Origin: Mycolicibacterium madagascariense
GTDB lineage: Bacteria > Actinomycetota > Actinomycetes > Mycobacteriales > Mycobacteriaceae
Length of the DNA: 64,000 nt
Assembly: GCF_010729665.1 (NCBI RefSeq)
Contig: NZ_AP022610.1
Location: forward strand, 2,914,001 to 2,978,000
Reading direction: 5' to 3'
Part shown: in pieces, positions 62,043 to 64,000 of the stretch
Layout: each line of letters opens with the position of its first letter
Position numbering within the stretch: position 1 is the first letter of the stretch
The notes under the pieces: model-generated
Told to the model about the DNA's origin: nothing
Database searches by the model: none
The model's input: the letters and a program-made list of their open reading frames with translations, nothing else
Translations under genes and position numbers: made by a program

Positions 62043-62633
62043 TCATACCGGCGGTGCGGGTTCGTATTGGATGTAGCGCCGGATGTGACGGGCGCGGTCG
62101 GGGCCGGCGAGTCGGACGATGAGGTGTAGGGCCATGTCGATGCCGGCGGACACTCCTGAGGCGGTGATCGTGTCGCCGTCATCGACGAACCGCTCGTCGC
62201 GCCGCACGTCGATGGTGGGGTCCAGCTCGGCGAGCAGGTCCAGGGAGGCCCAGTGCGTGGTGGCAGGACGGTGCGCGAGTAGTCCGGCGGCGGCATAGAC
62301 GAGCGAACCCGTGCACACGCTCGTCATCAGTGGGACGGCGGCGCGCTGGCGGCGCAGCCAATCCAATTGGCCGTCATCGTGGAGTTGCGGGCGTGTGCCC
62401 TGGCCGCCGGGATAGATCAGCACGTCGAGCGGTGGAGCGTCGTCGAAGGAGTGCTGGGCTTGTATGACCAGTCCCTTCGCGCAGCGCACTAGTCCGCCTG
62501 AGCGGGATAGGCACGTGATCGCGTACCCGTCCTCTGGAAATCGTTGCGTCCACGCGGACAACACTTCCCATGGGCCGATCGCGTCGAGCTCCTCGACATC
62601 GGTGAACAGCACGATGCCGATGTGCTTGGTCAT
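62043..62633 (-). CDS. DJ-1/PfpI-family protein (isonitrile hydratase-like group)
   Basis: This 196-residue single-domain protein has the nucleophile-elbow Cys107 in TSVCTGSLVYAAAGLL and an upstream Glu in FTDVEELDAIGPWEVL. The IYPGGQGTRP and ASGVSAGIDMALHLIVRLAG segments are typical of the PfpI/AraC-type group that includes isonitrile hydratase (InhA). It lacks the C-terminal AraC HTH. A role in hydrating an isonitrile would suit the nitrile theme nearby, but that is inference. Confidence 0.85.
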   Translation of the reverse strand: MTKHIGIVLFTDVEELDAIGPWEVLSAWTQRFPEDGYAITCLSRSGGLVRCAKGLVIQAQHSFDDAPPLDVLIYPGGQGTRPQLHDDGQLDWLRRQRAAVPLMTSVCTGSLVYAAAGLLAHRPATTHWASLDLLAELDPTIDVRRDERFVDDGDTITASGVSAGIDMALHLIVRLAGPDRARHIRRYIQYEPAPPV

Positions 62634-62760
62634 CGGCGCGGTCCGTTGTTCGGCTGCCAGACCGTCTCAGTGTCCATGATTCTCACCGTAGCTTCGGACG
62701 CTGTTCATGGGTCTCGACGGTTTCCGCGCCTCGCGCGGTGAGCGTGTCAGGCCGGCTCGA

Positions 62761-63069
62761 TCAGGCGATCGGTCCCGCGTCTTCGGGACGTTCCGGGGTC
62801 CCCTGGCCGAGCTGGTGGCTCAGGCGCCGGTGGCTGACGACCAACCACCCGACTCCCCCACCCACGCCGACGACGGCGATGATCAGCCCCAGAACACCCG
62901 CGCTGGCGTTGCCAACGGCGAAGGCCGCAGCGGCCATGGCCACGGCGAATACACCGACCGCAATCGCCACGAACCCTGGCCATCGGCTGCGGTCCTTCAA
63001 TGACGCTCCTGCGACGGGTCCGACGCTGGAGCCCTCCGGATCGTTCTTTGCATCATGGATGTTGCTCAT
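62761..63069 (-). CDS. UsfY-like small membrane protein
   Basis: This 102-residue protein has a polar start (MSNIHDAKNDPEGSSVGP), then VAGASLKDRSRWPGFVAIAVGVFAVAMAAA and a second membrane segment (AGVLGLIIAVVGVGGGVGWLVV) followed by HRRLSHQLG. Layout and the AGxSLxD...WPG stretch resemble UsfY of the mycobacterial sigF locus. The function is unknown; relatives are linked to stress sigma-factor control. ATG 63069 was chosen; ATG 63078 is also in frame. Confidence 0.65.
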   Translation of the reverse strand: MSNIHDAKNDPEGSSVGPVAGASLKDRSRWPGFVAIAVGVFAVAMAAAAFAVGNASAGVLGLIIAVVGVGGGVGWLVVSHRRLSHQLGQGTPERPEDAGPIA

Positions 63070-63165
63070 GACCGTCATTCGTCGCCGGACGCTGGAAGGC
63101 GCCGTCCAAGCATCTGTCGGCTCCATCACAGGGAGGCTGCGGTGGCGGGGTTCGACCCGTCGGTC

Positions 63166-63471
63166 CTAGTGGTCGTGGGCAACCGCGTGGTCGTTGGCGT
63201 CGGTCAGTACCGGAGCGGTCAGCAGTTCATGGCGTTCGATGAGTTCGTCGAGCGTCGCGACCCAGTGGTCGTAGTACTCCCATTGCCCTCGCTCGGCTTC
63301 GGGCGTCCCCTCCCACTTTTGAATCGTCGCAATCAGGCCCTGCTGGAATTCGCTCCAGTCGTAATGCCGGAACTCCGAGAGCGCGAGTGCCAATCCGAAG
63401 GCCCGGCGCTGCCATTCGTGGTCGAACTGAGGCGCCGCCTGATCGGTGGTGCAGGTGTCGTGCAGTTTCAT
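63166..63471 (-). CDS. Nitrile hydratase accessory protein
   Basis: This 101-residue protein (EWQRRAFGLALALSEFRHYDW, EFQQGLIATIQ, EYYDHWVATLDELIERHELL) is typical of the nitrile hydratase accessory/beta-N-terminal-like family. Such proteins help load cobalt or carry the alpha subunit. ATG 63471 overlaps the alpha-subunit stop as ATGA. Confidence 0.85.
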   Translation of the reverse strand: MKLHDTCTTDQAAPQFDHEWQRRAFGLALALSEFRHYDWSEFQQGLIATIQKWEGTPEAERGQWEYYDHWVATLDELIERHELLTAPVLTDANDHAVAHDH

Positions 63472-64000
63472 GACGCCGGCCCTGCCAATGCGACGCCGAT
63501 CATGGCTTCGGTGGTCACCAGGTCCATGAGCATCTCGTCGGTGAAATCCTCTGTGCCGGCGGGCCTTTCGGGGATGACGAACCACCGCGAGTGCCCACTG
63601 GAGTCCCACACCTTGATCTCGGTGTCGGGGGGCAGGTCGACCCCGACCTCGGCGAGCACCTTGCGGGGTTCGCGCGCGGCACGTGAACGGAAGGTCGGAT
63701 CCTTGTACCAGTAGGGCGGCAGTCCGAGGACGGGCCACGGGAAGCAGGAGCACAGCGTGCAGATCACGAGGTTGTGCACCCCGGAGGTATTGGCAACCGC
63801 CTGCAGGTGCTCCCCCTCGGCGCCGGCCATGCCGTCGGGCAAGTCGAGTTCGGCGATCGCCGCGGGGGTGTCCAGGACGACCTTCTCGGCGAAAGCCGGG
63901 TCGGTCCAAGCCTTTACGACGATCTTCTTGCCGTTGAGCGGGGTCATCTCGGTCTCGAAGTACGCCAGCACCTTGTCCACGGTCTGCGCGGTGATGACAC
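63468..64000 (-). CDS. Nitrile hydratase/thiocyanate hydrolase alpha subunit (5' end outside window)
   Basis: This is the metal-bearing alpha (gamma in thiocyanate hydrolase) subunit. The claw motif CTLCSC is in HNLVICTLCSCFPWPVLGL; Thr in the second position is the cobalt-type signature. MAGAEGEHLQAVANT, PPYWYKDPTFRSRAAREPR and IKVWDSSGHSRWFVIPERP are also conserved. The first residues lie beyond the window end (frame open at 64000). It would hydrate nitriles to amides, or thiocyanate to carbonyl sulfide. It is coupled to the accessory gene by a 4-bp overlap. Confidence 0.93.
   Translation of the reverse strand, partial: VITAQTVDKVLAYFETEMTPLNGKKIVVKAWTDPAFAEKVVLDTPAAIAELDLPDGMAGAEGEHLQAVANTSGVHNLVICTLCSCFPWPVLGLPPYWYKDPTFRSRAAREPRKVLAEVGVDLPPDTEIKVWDSSGHSRWFVIPERPAGTEDFTDEMLMDLVTTEAMIGVALAGPAS

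Overview
The window looks like a chromosomal segment of a fast-growing actinobacterium close to Mycobacterium/Mycolicibacterium. The evidence is high GC content with frequent GTG starts, PGRS-type glycine-rich surface proteins, a CDGP-type secreted protein, an F420/deazaflavin-type oxidoreductase, a UsfY-like membrane protein, a cutinase-family esterase and actinobacterial-style ars genes. No rRNA, tRNA, CRISPR array or intact transposon was found.

Layout. 1-9.2 kb is signalling-rich: a truncated LysR regulator, a very large hybrid histidine kinase/PP2C phosphatase/anti-sigma-like kinase translationally coupled to a STAS protein, an EamA exporter, a conserved unknown protein and a PAS-GGDEF protein. 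9.4-14.7 kb holds an orphan ketosynthase facing a complete polyamine-type ABC importer operon (potA-potD-potB-potC order). 15-24.9 kb is a mixed metabolic stretch: Gly/Pro-repeat secreted protein, TspO, an orphan molybdopterin oxidoreductase subunit, GH13 amylase, Pro/Ala-rich envelope protein, epoxide hydrolase, acyl-CoA dehydrogenase and hemolysin III. 25-28.7 kb is a c-di-GMP/ANTAR cluster: EAL-DICT, GAF-GGDEF-ANTAR, and a divergent GAF-ANTAR gene. 28.7-32.7 kb has a lipoprotein, a VOC remnant, a deazaflavin oxidoreductase, two SDRs and a divergent TetR.

33-51 kb is an accessory, envelope-oriented region. It has a CDGP secreted protein, a Ser/Thr/Ala-rich exported protein, two paralogous PGRS proteins that carry a signal sequence instead of a PE domain (the second one frameshifted), and a cutinase. 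Between the PGRS genes sits a compact arsenic island (arsC, acr3, arsI and divergent arsR) next to a frameshifted tyrosine-recombinase remnant, and the whole is bracketed by near-identical direct repeats. Four exact copies of an AT-rich 17-mer (TTTACAAAATATTTGCA), each followed 8-9 nt later by a -10-like hexamer, are confined to this region. They look like a shared promoter or activator element for envelope genes.

52-64 kb is catabolic: MarR-phenolic acid decarboxylase with a 29-bp operator, P450 with a divergent TetR, a CsbD/MBP1-like small protein, a CDF metal exporter, a two-subunit N,N-dimethylformamidase, MarR, SMP-30 lactonase beside a threonine-dehydrogenase fragment, a DJ-1/PfpI protein, a UsfY-like protein, and a nitrile hydratase/thiocyanate hydrolase alpha subunit (cut by the window end) with its accessory protein. 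The amidase and nitrile genes suggest use of organic nitrogen compounds.
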